Below are positions 1-6,006 of a stretch of 8,342 nucleotides of DNA, one piece after another. A program made the translations under genes and the position numbers. The notes beneath the pieces were generated by a model. The model worked only from the letters and a program-made list of their open reading frames with translations. It ran no database searches and was not told where the DNA came from. The DNA comes from an uncultured Anaplasmataceae bacterium (GTDB taxonomy: Bacteria; Pseudomonadota; Alphaproteobacteria; Rickettsiales; CAIPFW01), in NCBI GenBank assembly GCA_903864455.1, contig CAIPFW010000231.1, positions 1-8,342 of the forward strand, given 5' to 3'. Within the stretch, counting starts at the first letter, position 1. Every line of letters starts with the position of its first letter.

Positions 1-1
1 C

Positions 2-115
2 GGGTGGTTTACTCATTACAATCGATTAAATAAATGTTATGAGTATTCAATCTCTTCAGCAGAATCAATGATGAGAATTGCATCTATAATGATTATGCTG
101 AAGAGATTGAGGTGA
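2..115 (+). mobile_element. IS5-family transposase, C-terminal end (cut by window edge)
   Basis: The frame beginning at base 2 is open from the window edge to a TGA at 113-115 and encodes 37 residues. It contains WFTHYNRLNKCYEYS followed by a hydrophobic tail ending MMRIASIMIMLKRLR. This is the pattern of the extreme C-terminus of IS5-family (IS427/IS1031-like) DDE transposases, where a 'W..RYRRL.KDYEY' stretch and an 'SSEA.I..A.I.LMLRRL' helix follow the last catalytic glutamate. The catalytic residues themselves would lie upstream of the window, so I cannot tell whether the element is intact. It ends 82 bases before the POT transporter gene on the same strand. No clear terminal inverted repeat could be assigned after the stop codon. 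Family assignment rests on recalled motif similarity and is fairly confident for a tail this characteristic. Confidence 0.75.
47..110. repeat. Long imperfect inverted repeat inside the transposase 3' end
   Basis: Bases 47-67 and 90-110 are reverse complements at 20 of 21 positions, with a single G/A mismatch at 62/95 and a 22-base loop. The core CAATCTCTTCAGCA (48-61) pairs perfectly with 96-109. The repeat lies wholly within the last transposase codons. No T-run follows on either strand, so it does not look like a standard intrinsic terminator. In RNA it would form a very stable hairpin over the 3' end of the transposase message. Confidence 0.85.
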
Positions 116-137
116 AGACTGGTTCAAAAAAACTTAC

Positions 138-165
138 TTCGCATTAAGACATTATTTTGTATAAT
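138..165 (+). promoter_or_regulatory. Candidate promoter for the POT transporter
   Basis: A perfect -10 hexamer TATAAT sits at 160-165, with a weak -35 match TTCGCA at 138-143 and a 16-base spacer. Transcription would start near 172 and leave a leader of about 25 bases before the ATG at 198, like the leaders of the two better promoters in this window. It lies just downstream of the transposase stop codon, so expression of the transporter may depend on sequence at or next to the IS end. Confidence 0.45.
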
Positions 166-197
166 GTTAAAATTAAAAAAAATATACTTTATTAATA

Positions 198-1604
198 ATG
201 TTTTATCATTATCAGAAAATATTACTCGTAAAACTATTGGAGCTTTATAGTTTCTATAGCTTACGATCAGTTTTAGTCATAATTTTTGTATTATCTCTAG
301 GATTTGGAGATAAAGATGCATTCTCAATATACACAACCTTTGTAATAGGGGGTGATATAATCAGTATCATCGGTGGATATTTCGGAGATAAATTATTGAC
401 TCGTAGAATATCTTGGATTATTGGAAGCGTTTTTTCAATCTTTGGTTATCTTTATGCATACAAACATTTTACACCAGATGCTATATCAATCGGATTGATT
501 TTTTCTGGAATAGGGCTTGGTTTATGTAGGTGCAATTCGAACGTTATCATCAATGATTATATTCAACGAGAGATTCAGAAGGATGAGCGTCATAATCACA
601 ATGGTATATTCCATGTAACTACGATTTTCGCTTTATTTTTAGGGTTTGTGATTAATGGCTTTGTTTTAAAATATGGCAAACCAGAACTAGTTTTTATTAG
701 CTCTGCAATTGCATTCTCGCTCTCTTTAATAATATTTTTATTTTTTGAATTTCAAAATATAAAAAGTGATATTGTTACGACATTTCATAAAAATTATAAA
801 AAAATCTTCCAAGTCATTATCGCTCTTATTGGTGCAATGATTTTTTGTAAATCTTTATACTTGTATCAGAATTATATAACAACGTTGATATTAGTTTTTG
901 TCGCAATATCAACAATCTTTTTATGGATTATAACAAAAAATTACCCCTCTCGCGACAGACAATCAGTACTATCTTTGTTGCTTTATATTCCATTTTATTT
1001 AATTTATCTTTCCTTTGAAAAACAACTTGATCTTGGATTTTCGTTGTTTCTTTTGAGGAATGTGAATAAATCTGTCTTTGGATACGAAATTCCTTCACAA
1101 ATCATTACAAGTAGCTTCTCAGTTGGGATTCTTCTTGTAACTTATATTTTTTATAGAAAATCAGTTTATTCGTATCTGAAGCATCATTCTGTTCTCACTT
1201 ATGGTTTGCTGTGCTCGCTTTTGTACTTTTCAATCAATTATCTAAGTTGCATTCTTTATCCAGAAAGTGGAGTAAATATACTATTACCAATTGCGTCTCT
1301 ATTTTTTCTAGGATTGGCAGATGTTTTGATAGTGCCACGAATGTATTCTTTATGTAGAAATGCTCCAGAAAATATAAAGTCAATCAGTGCAAGCTTGATG
1401 ATGTTAAGCCATGGTTCAGGTTTTTATATTGCAGGGCAGTTAGCAAAATTTATAGCGATTGATAAAAATAAGCTTGATTTGGTTCATGATATGTTGATTT
1501 ATAAAAATGGCTTTTTCTATCTCATCATTATAAATTTATTAGTTCTGATAGGTGTTTTTATAATTACTCGATTTCATATAGGAAATTTATTGACGAGGAG
1601 ATAG
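198..1604 (+). CDS. POT/PTR2-family proton-dependent peptide transporter
   Basis: This 468-residue inner-membrane protein has the usual length for a bacterial POT (major facilitator superfamily) transporter, a family that imports di- and tripeptides or related solutes with protons. Visible landmarks include an N-terminal helix ending YSFYSLR (17-23), then LGFGDKDAFSIY (34-45). The MFS motif-A-like loop GGYFGDKLLTRR is at 59-70. A helix with GIGLGLCRCN (104-113) matches the family's G-x-G-LFKPN stretch. The TM7 signature FEKQLDLGFSLFLLRNVN (273-290) is close to the 'FEQ..SSL.LFA.RNV' of POTs. A TM10 segment GLADVLIVP (372-380) corresponds to 'GLGE....P', and SHGSGFYIAGQLA is at 404-416. The ExxERFxxY motif of TM1 is altered: lysine 12 replaces the first Glu and leucine 16 replaces the Arg, while E15, Y20 and R23 remain. 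The TM10 Glu is Asp375. The first ATG of the frame was chosen; there is no clear ribosome binding site. It is flanked by IS5-type fragments on both sides. The substrate cannot be read from sequence. Confidence 0.82.
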   Translation: MFYHYQKILLVKLLELYSFYSLRSVLVIIFVLSLGFGDKDAFSIYTTFVIGGDIISIIGGYFGDKLLTRRISWIIGSVFSIFGYLYAYKHFTPDAISIGLIFSGIGLGLCRCNSNVIINDYIQREIQKDERHNHNGIFHVTTIFALFLGFVINGFVLKYGKPELVFISSAIAFSLSLIIFLFFEFQNIKSDIVTTFHKNYKKIFQVIIALIGAMIFCKSLYLYQNYITTLILVFVAISTIFLWIITKNYPSRDRQSVLSLLLYIPFYLIYLSFEKQLDLGFSLFLLRNVNKSVFGYEIPSQIITSSFSVGILLVTYIFYRKSVYSYLKHHSVLTYGLLCSLLYFSINYLSCILYPESGVNILLPIASLFFLGLADVLIVPRMYSLCRNAPENIKSISASLMMLSHGSGFYIAGQLAKFIAIDKNKLDLVHDMLIYKNGFFYLIIINLLVLIGVFIITRFHIGNLLTRR

Positions 1605-1648
1605 ATTTTTTGTCACAAAAGAAATGATAATCTATTTTAGGGCATGTT

Positions 1649-1735
1649 TCAATTCAACCAAATCACAGATGTTATAAAATGAATCGCTCCTAGGAAATTT
1701 TCTTGCTGAGCGCAACCTCATTCATATAGTACTAG
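1649..1735 (-). pseudogene. Degraded IS5-type transposase C-terminal remnant
   Basis: Read on the minus strand, this piece encodes LVLYE, an in-frame stop (1718-1720), then GCAQQ ENFLGAIHFITSVIWLN and a stop at 1649-1651. The ending resembles the C-terminus of IS5-like transposases, which typically runs 'RYEK.A.NFLAA.HLA..IIWL'. The YE followed by a stop sits where 'RYEK' would be, so the fragment appears mutated as well as truncated. The bases just beyond the stop, AGGGCATGTTTCAATTC (1639-1655 on the + strand), could be the element's terminal inverted repeat, but no matching partner is visible to the right. The rest of the 354-base gap (1605-1958) shows nothing else apart from the promoter at 1903-1931. 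The call rests on one short motif, so confidence is moderate. Confidence 0.5.
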
Positions 1736-1902
1736 AAATTAATTTATTCTTCAAGGGGATGATAAATCTCTACTTAAAGATTAATCTGATTCTTCGGTAT
1801 TTTTTAATATCGATCTTGTTGTTGAAAAGTCTCAAACATTGAATTGAGGTTTGAAATTTTTTGCTATTCTTTAGCCTTTAAATATAAATAAAAACCATTT
1901 CA

Positions 1903-1931
1903 TTGACTGAAAATCGTCTCTCATATATTAT
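1903..1931 (+). promoter_or_regulatory. Sigma70-type promoter of the MrpD/NuoN-like gene
   Basis: TTGACT (1903-1908) and TATTAT (1926-1931) are separated by exactly 17 bases, and each hexamer matches the consensus at five of six positions. Transcription would begin near 1938-1940, giving a leader of about 20 bases before the ATG at 1959. The downstream hydrolase gene is probably read from the same promoter. Confidence 0.68.
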
Positions 1932-1958
1932 AAAAATATAAAAATTAATGCATCATAC

Positions 1959-3434
1959 ATGTCTCAATATTTGATATTTCAGATTCTTACTCCAATTTTT
2001 TTTAGCCTCATCAATACAATCTTTTCTTCGAATAAAGCCAGTCAATGGCTTTTTTTTCTCGCAACTTTGATAAATTTGCTTTGTCTTGCACCAATATATA
2101 GCGAAATTATTGAAAATGAAAGCATTCTTTATCTTCTCGGCGATTATGAAAATAAATACGGCATAGAGTTAAAATTAAATTTTTTTAGTTTTATTTTTTT
2201 AGCGATTATAAATTACACATCGCTTATCTTATCAATCTATAAATTCAATTTTAAAGACTTTTCATTCAAAGCAAATTCTTTATTATTACTCGCCATCACG
2301 GGATTTACAGGAATTGTAATCTCAAACGATATTTTCAACATTTATGTTTTTTTAGAGATATCATCCCTCGCCTCATATGCACTCATCGCATCAAATCGCC
2401 ATTCTTTGCCAAGTTTGTATGCGGGATTCAATTATTTAATTTTTGGAACAATTGGCGCAACTTTTTATCTCATCGGCATAGCATTTTTATATTTATACAG
2501 TGGAACATTAAATATTTCAATTTTAATGAGAAGCACAGGGATGTTTACAGACTATAATCAATACTATCTTTTACTATCATTTTTTTTCATAGTTTCTGGG
2601 TCGATATTGAAAATAGGCGTTTTTCCTGTTCATAATTGGCTCAATAATGTCTATAAAAAATCCGAAAACTATTTGACGATGTTTTTTTCGGGCACATCGA
2701 CAATCGTTTCGATTTATATCTTTTGTTTGTTTGCGTTTAACATCTTCGTCTGGAATAATTATGCATCAAAAATTCATTTTGATATCGTTTTGGAATGCAT
2801 CGGTTCTTTATCAATTTTGTATTTTTCTTTTTTAGCATATACAAATAAAAATGTAAAAAAAATTCTCATTTATTCGTCTTTCGCTCAAGTAGGATATTTT
2901 TTATGCTGTTTAGGAGTTGGAACAAAAGCTTCAATCACCGCATTATGCTTTCAATTAATCAATCATGGAATATCGAAATCCGTTTTAATCGCATTATTTT
3001 CTTATGAAATGTTGCATAATTTAAAATCAAAAACAATACTCATGATTCATTTTCTCTTTTCTTCAATCATTATATTAAATTTAATCGGCACTCCGCTTTT
3101 ATTTGGATTTTTCGCAAAATTTAATATGCTTGTAGCTATTATAAAAGATGGCAATATATTGACGATATTTTCGATGATCGGCGGAACATTTTTTTCTATT
3201 CTTTATGGTTTAAAATTATTACGATCATTGAGATATCAAGACGACAGCCAATTAAGAAAATTATACGAATATGAGGAAAATGTCGCAAAACTTGAAAATC
3301 ATCGAATACATCAAGAACAATTTTATTTATTTTTAGTTGTTTGCATATTGCCTATATTTTTCTCATTATATTTTTATAGCGAGGTGAATAATTTTATTCA
3401 ATACGCCACTTCCAATTTGCTAACTTTTAGATAA
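1959..3434 (+). CDS. MrpD/NuoN-like proton antiporter membrane subunit (Proton_antipo_M family)
   Basis: This 491-residue, almost entirely hydrophobic protein with about 14 predicted membrane helices belongs to the family that includes complex I subunits NuoL/M/N and the Na+/H+ antiporter subunit MrpD/MnhD. Family landmarks are NDIFNIYVFLEISSLASYAL (123-142), which carries the essential TM5 glutamate as E133. The segment GSILKIGVFPVHNWL (214-228) carries the TM7 lysine K218 and the conserved HxWL. VKKILIYSSFAQVGY is at 299-313, INHGISKS at 334-341, and the TM12 segment GTPLLFGFFAKF (377-388) carries K387. The TM8 lysine, normally in a 'TK(V/I)' context, appears replaced by isoleucine 249 in TSTIVS. 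The FNIYVFLE and K-GVFPVHNWL stretches look more like MrpD than NuoN. No other Mrp or Nuo subunit gene is next to it. It may therefore be an orphan subunit, or work with partners encoded elsewhere. The start codon is 20 bases downstream of the predicted transcription start and lacks a clear ribosome binding site. Confidence 0.8.
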   Translation: MSQYLIFQILTPIFFSLINTIFSSNKASQWLFFLATLINLLCLAPIYSEIIENESILYLLGDYENKYGIELKLNFFSFIFLAIINYTSLILSIYKFNFKDFSFKANSLLLLAITGFTGIVISNDIFNIYVFLEISSLASYALIASNRHSLPSLYAGFNYLIFGTIGATFYLIGIAFLYLYSGTLNISILMRSTGMFTDYNQYYLLLSFFFIVSGSILKIGVFPVHNWLNNVYKKSENYLTMFFSGTSTIVSIYIFCLFAFNIFVWNNYASKIHFDIVLECIGSLSILYFSFLAYTNKNVKKILIYSSFAQVGYFLCCLGVGTKASITALCFQLINHGISKSVLIALFSYEMLHNLKSKTILMIHFLFSSIIILNLIGTPLLFGFFAKFNMLVAIIKDGNILTIFSMIGGTFFSILYGLKLLRSLRYQDDSQLRKLYEYEENVAKLENHRIHQEQFYLFLVVCILPIFFSLYFYSEVNNFIQYATSNLLTFR

Positions 3435-3468
3435 AATAGAAAGATAAAATATTAAAAAATACATTATT

Positions 3469-4164
3469 ATGAATTATGCTTTTATTTTAATGCACGGATG
3501 GGGGTCAAATGGAGATTACTGGCAAAATTTAGTGAATCATCTTGACGGAAATGATTATTTTATTTATGAGCAAGGATATTTCTCAAATAAAGAACACTCA
3601 AAGCTTGAGGATGTTCATCATTTCGTTGAAAATCATCCGAATGATAAAATTGTTGGTATCGGTCATTCAATCGGCTTTATAAAATTACTTGAAACGAATG
3701 TCGAATTTGACTATATTTTTGGATTACAATCATTTGTGAATTTTCTTGGCTCTGGCTCGACGTTAAAAATTTTAAGCAATAATTTTCAAAATTTTGTTTC
3801 CGAATTTTTAAAAAATCCAGGAGAAATGCTGAAAAATTCTTACATTTCAGCAAGAATATACGAATATTTTGAAGAAGGGATGTTCGGTGAAAATAATATA
3901 AATTATTCATTATTGATTGATGATCTTCAATCTTTAAAAGAAGACAAGTCTCACCTGTTGGGCAATAATGATATTCATTATCATATTTTTGGCTCTCATG
4001 ATGACTCCGTTGTTCATCCTTTTATCATAAAAGATAATTTTTTTGAGGAAAATATAACATTTCTTGATGTAAAAGCCTATCATTCATTAGGCATTTTTCA
4101 TAGCGAATTAGTTGCAAAAGAAATTTTTGATAAATTGGCTGAGTTAGAAAAAAATAACGATTGA
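3469..4164 (+). CDS. Alpha/beta hydrolase
   Basis: This 231-residue soluble protein has the layout of a small alpha/beta-hydrolase. The oxyanion-hole strand and turn ILMHGWGSNGDYW occupy residues 6-18. The nucleophile elbow GIGHSIGF (63-70) carries Ser67. An acid strand HIFGSHDDSVVHP (172-184) gives Asp178 as the probable catalytic acid, and KAYHSLGIFH (202-211) gives His205 as the probable catalytic base. The region between about residues 88 and 160 would be the lid. HGWG with GHSxG is shared by many esterases, including BioH-type pimeloyl-ACP methyl esterases, but the BioH GWSLGG elbow is not present, so I do not assign a pathway. It starts 34 bases after the antiporter-like gene and is likely co-transcribed with it. 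There is no signal peptide, so it should act in the cytoplasm. The natural substrate is unknown. Confidence 0.75.
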   Translation: MNYAFILMHGWGSNGDYWQNLVNHLDGNDYFIYEQGYFSNKEHSKLEDVHHFVENHPNDKIVGIGHSIGFIKLLETNVEFDYIFGLQSFVNFLGSGSTLKILSNNFQNFVSEFLKNPGEMLKNSYISARIYEYFEEGMFGENNINYSLLIDDLQSLKEDKSHLLGNNDIHYHIFGSHDDSVVHPFIIKDNFFEENITFLDVKAYHSLGIFHSELVAKEIFDKLAELEKNND

Positions 4165-4179
4165 AATTTGTAAATCATC

Positions 4180-4205
4180 TATAATTCAACAATTTGCATT
4201 ATAAT
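4180..4205 (+). promoter_or_regulatory. Possible -10 elements upstream of the quinone oxidoreductase
   Basis: The 72-base gap before the oxidoreductase contains two perfect TATAAT hexamers, at 4180-4185 and 4200-4205. Neither has a convincing -35 at the usual distance; TTGAAA at 4161-4166 is only 13 bases upstream of the first. In such AT-rich DNA, hexamers alone are weak evidence. The second would give a leader of about 25 bases, like the other promoters here. Confidence 0.3.
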
Positions 4206-4236
4206 AATATATTTAGAAATATCGCTTAAAAAATAT

Positions 4237-5244
4237 ATGACTTATTCTGCATATTCTCTTGAAAGAGTGAAAATTGTGAATCAGGAGCATTCAAAACAAA
4301 TTTTGAAATTACAAGAAAGAGAATTTCGCACACTTCGAAATCGTGAAATGATCGTTAAACACAAATATATAGGCATGAATTTTTACGATATTGATGTTTG
4401 TAGGGGGGTTATAAAAAAACCAGATCATTTTATTCCGGGAATTGAGGCGATGGGTGAGATCGTTGAGATTGGAAGAAATTTGAATACCGATTTTAGAATT
4501 GGTGATCGCATTTGCTACTGCACTCGTGCAAATGGTGGCGGATATGGTGAATATAATATTATTCACGAAGATTTTGCGATTTCTATTCCGCCGTATATTC
4601 AAGACCATATAGCATCTGGTTTGGGGATGAGGGGTGTATTTTCATATGCATTGTTGAATAGAGTTTTTCGTGTTGATGAGCTCTGCTATATTTTAATTTT
4701 TAATCCAAGTGGTGGGCTGGGGCATATTTTATCGCAATTGGCGAAGTATTATGGCGCCTATGTCATCGCCGTGAGTTATAATAAGGATTCGCCTTCCGAC
4801 CAACCTTCATTCAAATCCCATGGTATCGACTTGACAATCATGCACGACGACCCTCATTTTGAGAAAAAAATCATGACTTATACTGGTGGGAAAGGTGTGA
4901 ATGTTGTATATGATACGATTGGCGACGGCAATTTGTTGAAATACGCCTCTGTGATGCAATATTGCGGTATGTATGTCAGTATTGGGCAGAATAGTGGAGT
5001 GAATTTGAAAGTGTCAATGCATAAAGTTGGTGAAAAATCTATTTTTGTGACAAGACCTTCACTTTTTCATTATAAGGGAATGGTGAATGATTTAAGGTTG
5101 ACGGCGGCTGAGATTTTTGAATTTATGAAAAAGCAGATTATTAAACCATATATCAACAAAATATATTCATTTGATGAATTAAAAAATGCTCATCGAGATA
5201 TGATCAATCGAAGAAGCAGTTTTATAAATTTGATTGAGATATAG
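4237..5244 (+). CDS. NADPH-dependent quinone oxidoreductase-like protein (MDR/zeta-crystallin family)
   Basis: This 335-residue protein has the length and two-domain order of zinc-free medium-chain dehydrogenases related to quinone oxidoreductase (Qor/zeta-crystallin), which reduce quinones or enones with NAD(P)H in the cytosol. The N-terminal catalytic domain shows IGMNFYDIDVCRGV (45-58), FIPGIEAMGEIVEIG (65-79), FRIGDRICYC (86-95) and GGGYGEYN (100-107). The Rossmann-fold domain begins at about residue 150 with NPSGGLGHILSQLAKYYGA (156-174). That is the dinucleotide-binding glycine motif, here PSGGLG where most relatives have AAGGVG. VVYDTIGDG (223-231) is the usual later Rossmann strand. 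The structural and catalytic zinc ligands of alcohol dehydrogenases are absent. The family end pattern, FDELKNAHRDM near 312-322, is present. It converges with the acetyltransferase gene with two bases between the stop codons and no obvious terminator. The exact substrate is not determinable. Confidence 0.82.
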   Translation: MTYSAYSLERVKIVNQEHSKQILKLQEREFRTLRNREMIVKHKYIGMNFYDIDVCRGVIKKPDHFIPGIEAMGEIVEIGRNLNTDFRIGDRICYCTRANGGGYGEYNIIHEDFAISIPPYIQDHIASGLGMRGVFSYALLNRVFRVDELCYILIFNPSGGLGHILSQLAKYYGAYVIAVSYNKDSPSDQPSFKSHGIDLTIMHDDPHFEKKIMTYTGGKGVNVVYDTIGDGNLLKYASVMQYCGMYVSIGQNSGVNLKVSMHKVGEKSIFVTRPSLFHYKGMVNDLRLTAAEIFEFMKKQIIKPYINKIYSFDELKNAHRDMINRRSSFINLIEI

Positions 5245-5246
5245 AA

Positions 5247-5819
5247 TTATTTTTTATACTGTATTCTCAAGGGGTTTATTTCTGATGAAATGCTTGAAAT
5301 GTTTAAATTCTTCTCTGCGTTAATTTTGTCTTGTATTTTTTTCTCTCTATTTTTTTGTTTTTCCAGATCGTTGAAAATTTCTTTCGTCATTTTATAGTCT
5401 TGTCGATCATTTGGGGATTGGTCACACTTTTCAAAACCAAAATCTTCATGAAATGCGAGAGACGGCTTCCTTTCTTTTAAAACTTCACTTTTCAATTGAG
5501 CATCAGTGCCATCACTCCATTTCAATATACCATTCTTATAAAAATGATTGAGAGTGCAATCTAAAGCCTCTCTCATAAGACCTTGCTTTTGATACTTCTC
5601 ATTAGTATCGATGTTTAATATAACATCTGCATTCTCCTTTTTTTTGTATGTAGAATGAATTTCAATCTTTCCCACATTCTCATAGTTAAACTTCAAAGAT
5701 GAACCAATGCCAAAATTTAACATCTGTCCAGATCCATTTGTTATTTTATCGGACTTGCGATAAAGATATATATTAGCTTCTTTAAAGCTTGTATTTTCGT
5801 TTGGGGAGTGATATATCAA
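5247..5819 (-). CDS. GNAT-like N-acetyltransferase, probable non-ATG start
   Basis: The 190-residue product carries a divergent GCN5-related acetyltransferase core. A strand ADVILNIDTNEKY (64-76) runs into QKQGLMREALD (77-87), which corresponds to the acetyl-CoA pyrophosphate loop (Q/R)xxGx(G/A), although the third small residue is Met82. SLAFHEDFGFEKCD (120-133) matches the motif-B 'A..FYEK.GF' region. The last 45 or so residues are charged, with a Lys/Glu-rich possible coiled coil at about 148-170. The substrate is unknown. The start given is a TTG; the first in-frame ATG is at residue 33, which would remove the first strand. The frame stays open upstream to a TAA at 5892-5894, and an AGGAG (5857-5861) lies 13 bases before an in-frame ATT (5841-5843). 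A longer product from ATT, or a lost original start, therefore remains possible. It converges with the oxidoreductase and diverges from the basic-protein gene. Confidence 0.6.
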   Translation of the reverse strand: MIYHSPNENTSFKEANIYLYRKSDKITNGSGQMLNFGIGSSLKFNYENVGKIEIHSTYKKKENADVILNIDTNEKYQKQGLMREALDCTLNHFYKNGILKWSDGTDAQLKSEVLKERKPSLAFHEDFGFEKCDQSPNDRQDYKMTKEIFNDLEKQKNREKKIQDKINAEKNLNISSISSEINPLRIQYKK

Positions 5820-5893
5820 ATATAATCGCTCGTAATTTTCAATAAAGCGAGAAGAGCTCCTAGTATTTGTTTTTATGGGGACTAACGATCTTT

Positions 5894-5923
5894 AGTTTAT
5901 TGGTATTTCACGCTCAAAGTCAA
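5894..5923 (-). promoter_or_regulatory. Possible promoter for the acetyltransferase gene
   Basis: On the minus strand TTGACT (5918-5923) is followed after 18 bases by TAAACT (5894-5899), matching the consensus at five and four of six positions. The transcript would start near 5887 and include the AGGAG at 5857-5861. The -10 is weak. Confidence 0.3.
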
Positions 5924-5935
5924 AAAAGATATAAA
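5907..5935 (+). promoter_or_regulatory. Possible promoter for the basic-protein gene
   Basis: TTCACG (5907-5912) and TATAAA (5930-5935) are 17 bases apart, at four and five of six matches. Transcription would start near 5942, about 65 bases before the ATG. A second TATAAA lies at 5973-5978 without a good -35. The two divergent candidate promoters overlap, so they could compete. Confidence 0.3.
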
Positions 5936-6006
5936 AATCAATTAACTAATAATTAACTTCTTTTAATTATCATATAAATATTAACATTTAATGTTTAGGT
6001 ATAAAT

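Noticed and set aside
1605..1620. TTTTTTGTCACAAAA after the POT gene as an intrinsic terminator
   Set aside because: The possible stem is almost entirely A-T with a three-base loop and has no T-run after it.
1649..1847. TCAATTCAA (1649-1657) and TTGAATTGA (1839-1847) as the two ends of an IS element
   Set aside because: Only nine bases match, the flanking bases do not continue the match, and such AT-rich words recur by chance. The right end of the element is probably deleted.
3677..3910. Minus-strand frame inside the alpha/beta hydrolase
   Set aside because: It is opposite a well-supported gene with a visible catalytic triad and shows no domain of its own.
4403..4408. Run of six G in the oxidoreductase as a frameshift or slippage site
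   Set aside because: The reading frame continues through conserved MDR motifs on both sides, so no frameshift is needed.
4309..4608. Minus-strand frame inside the quinone oxidoreductase
   Set aside because: It overlaps conserved MDR motifs on the plus strand and has no recognisable content.
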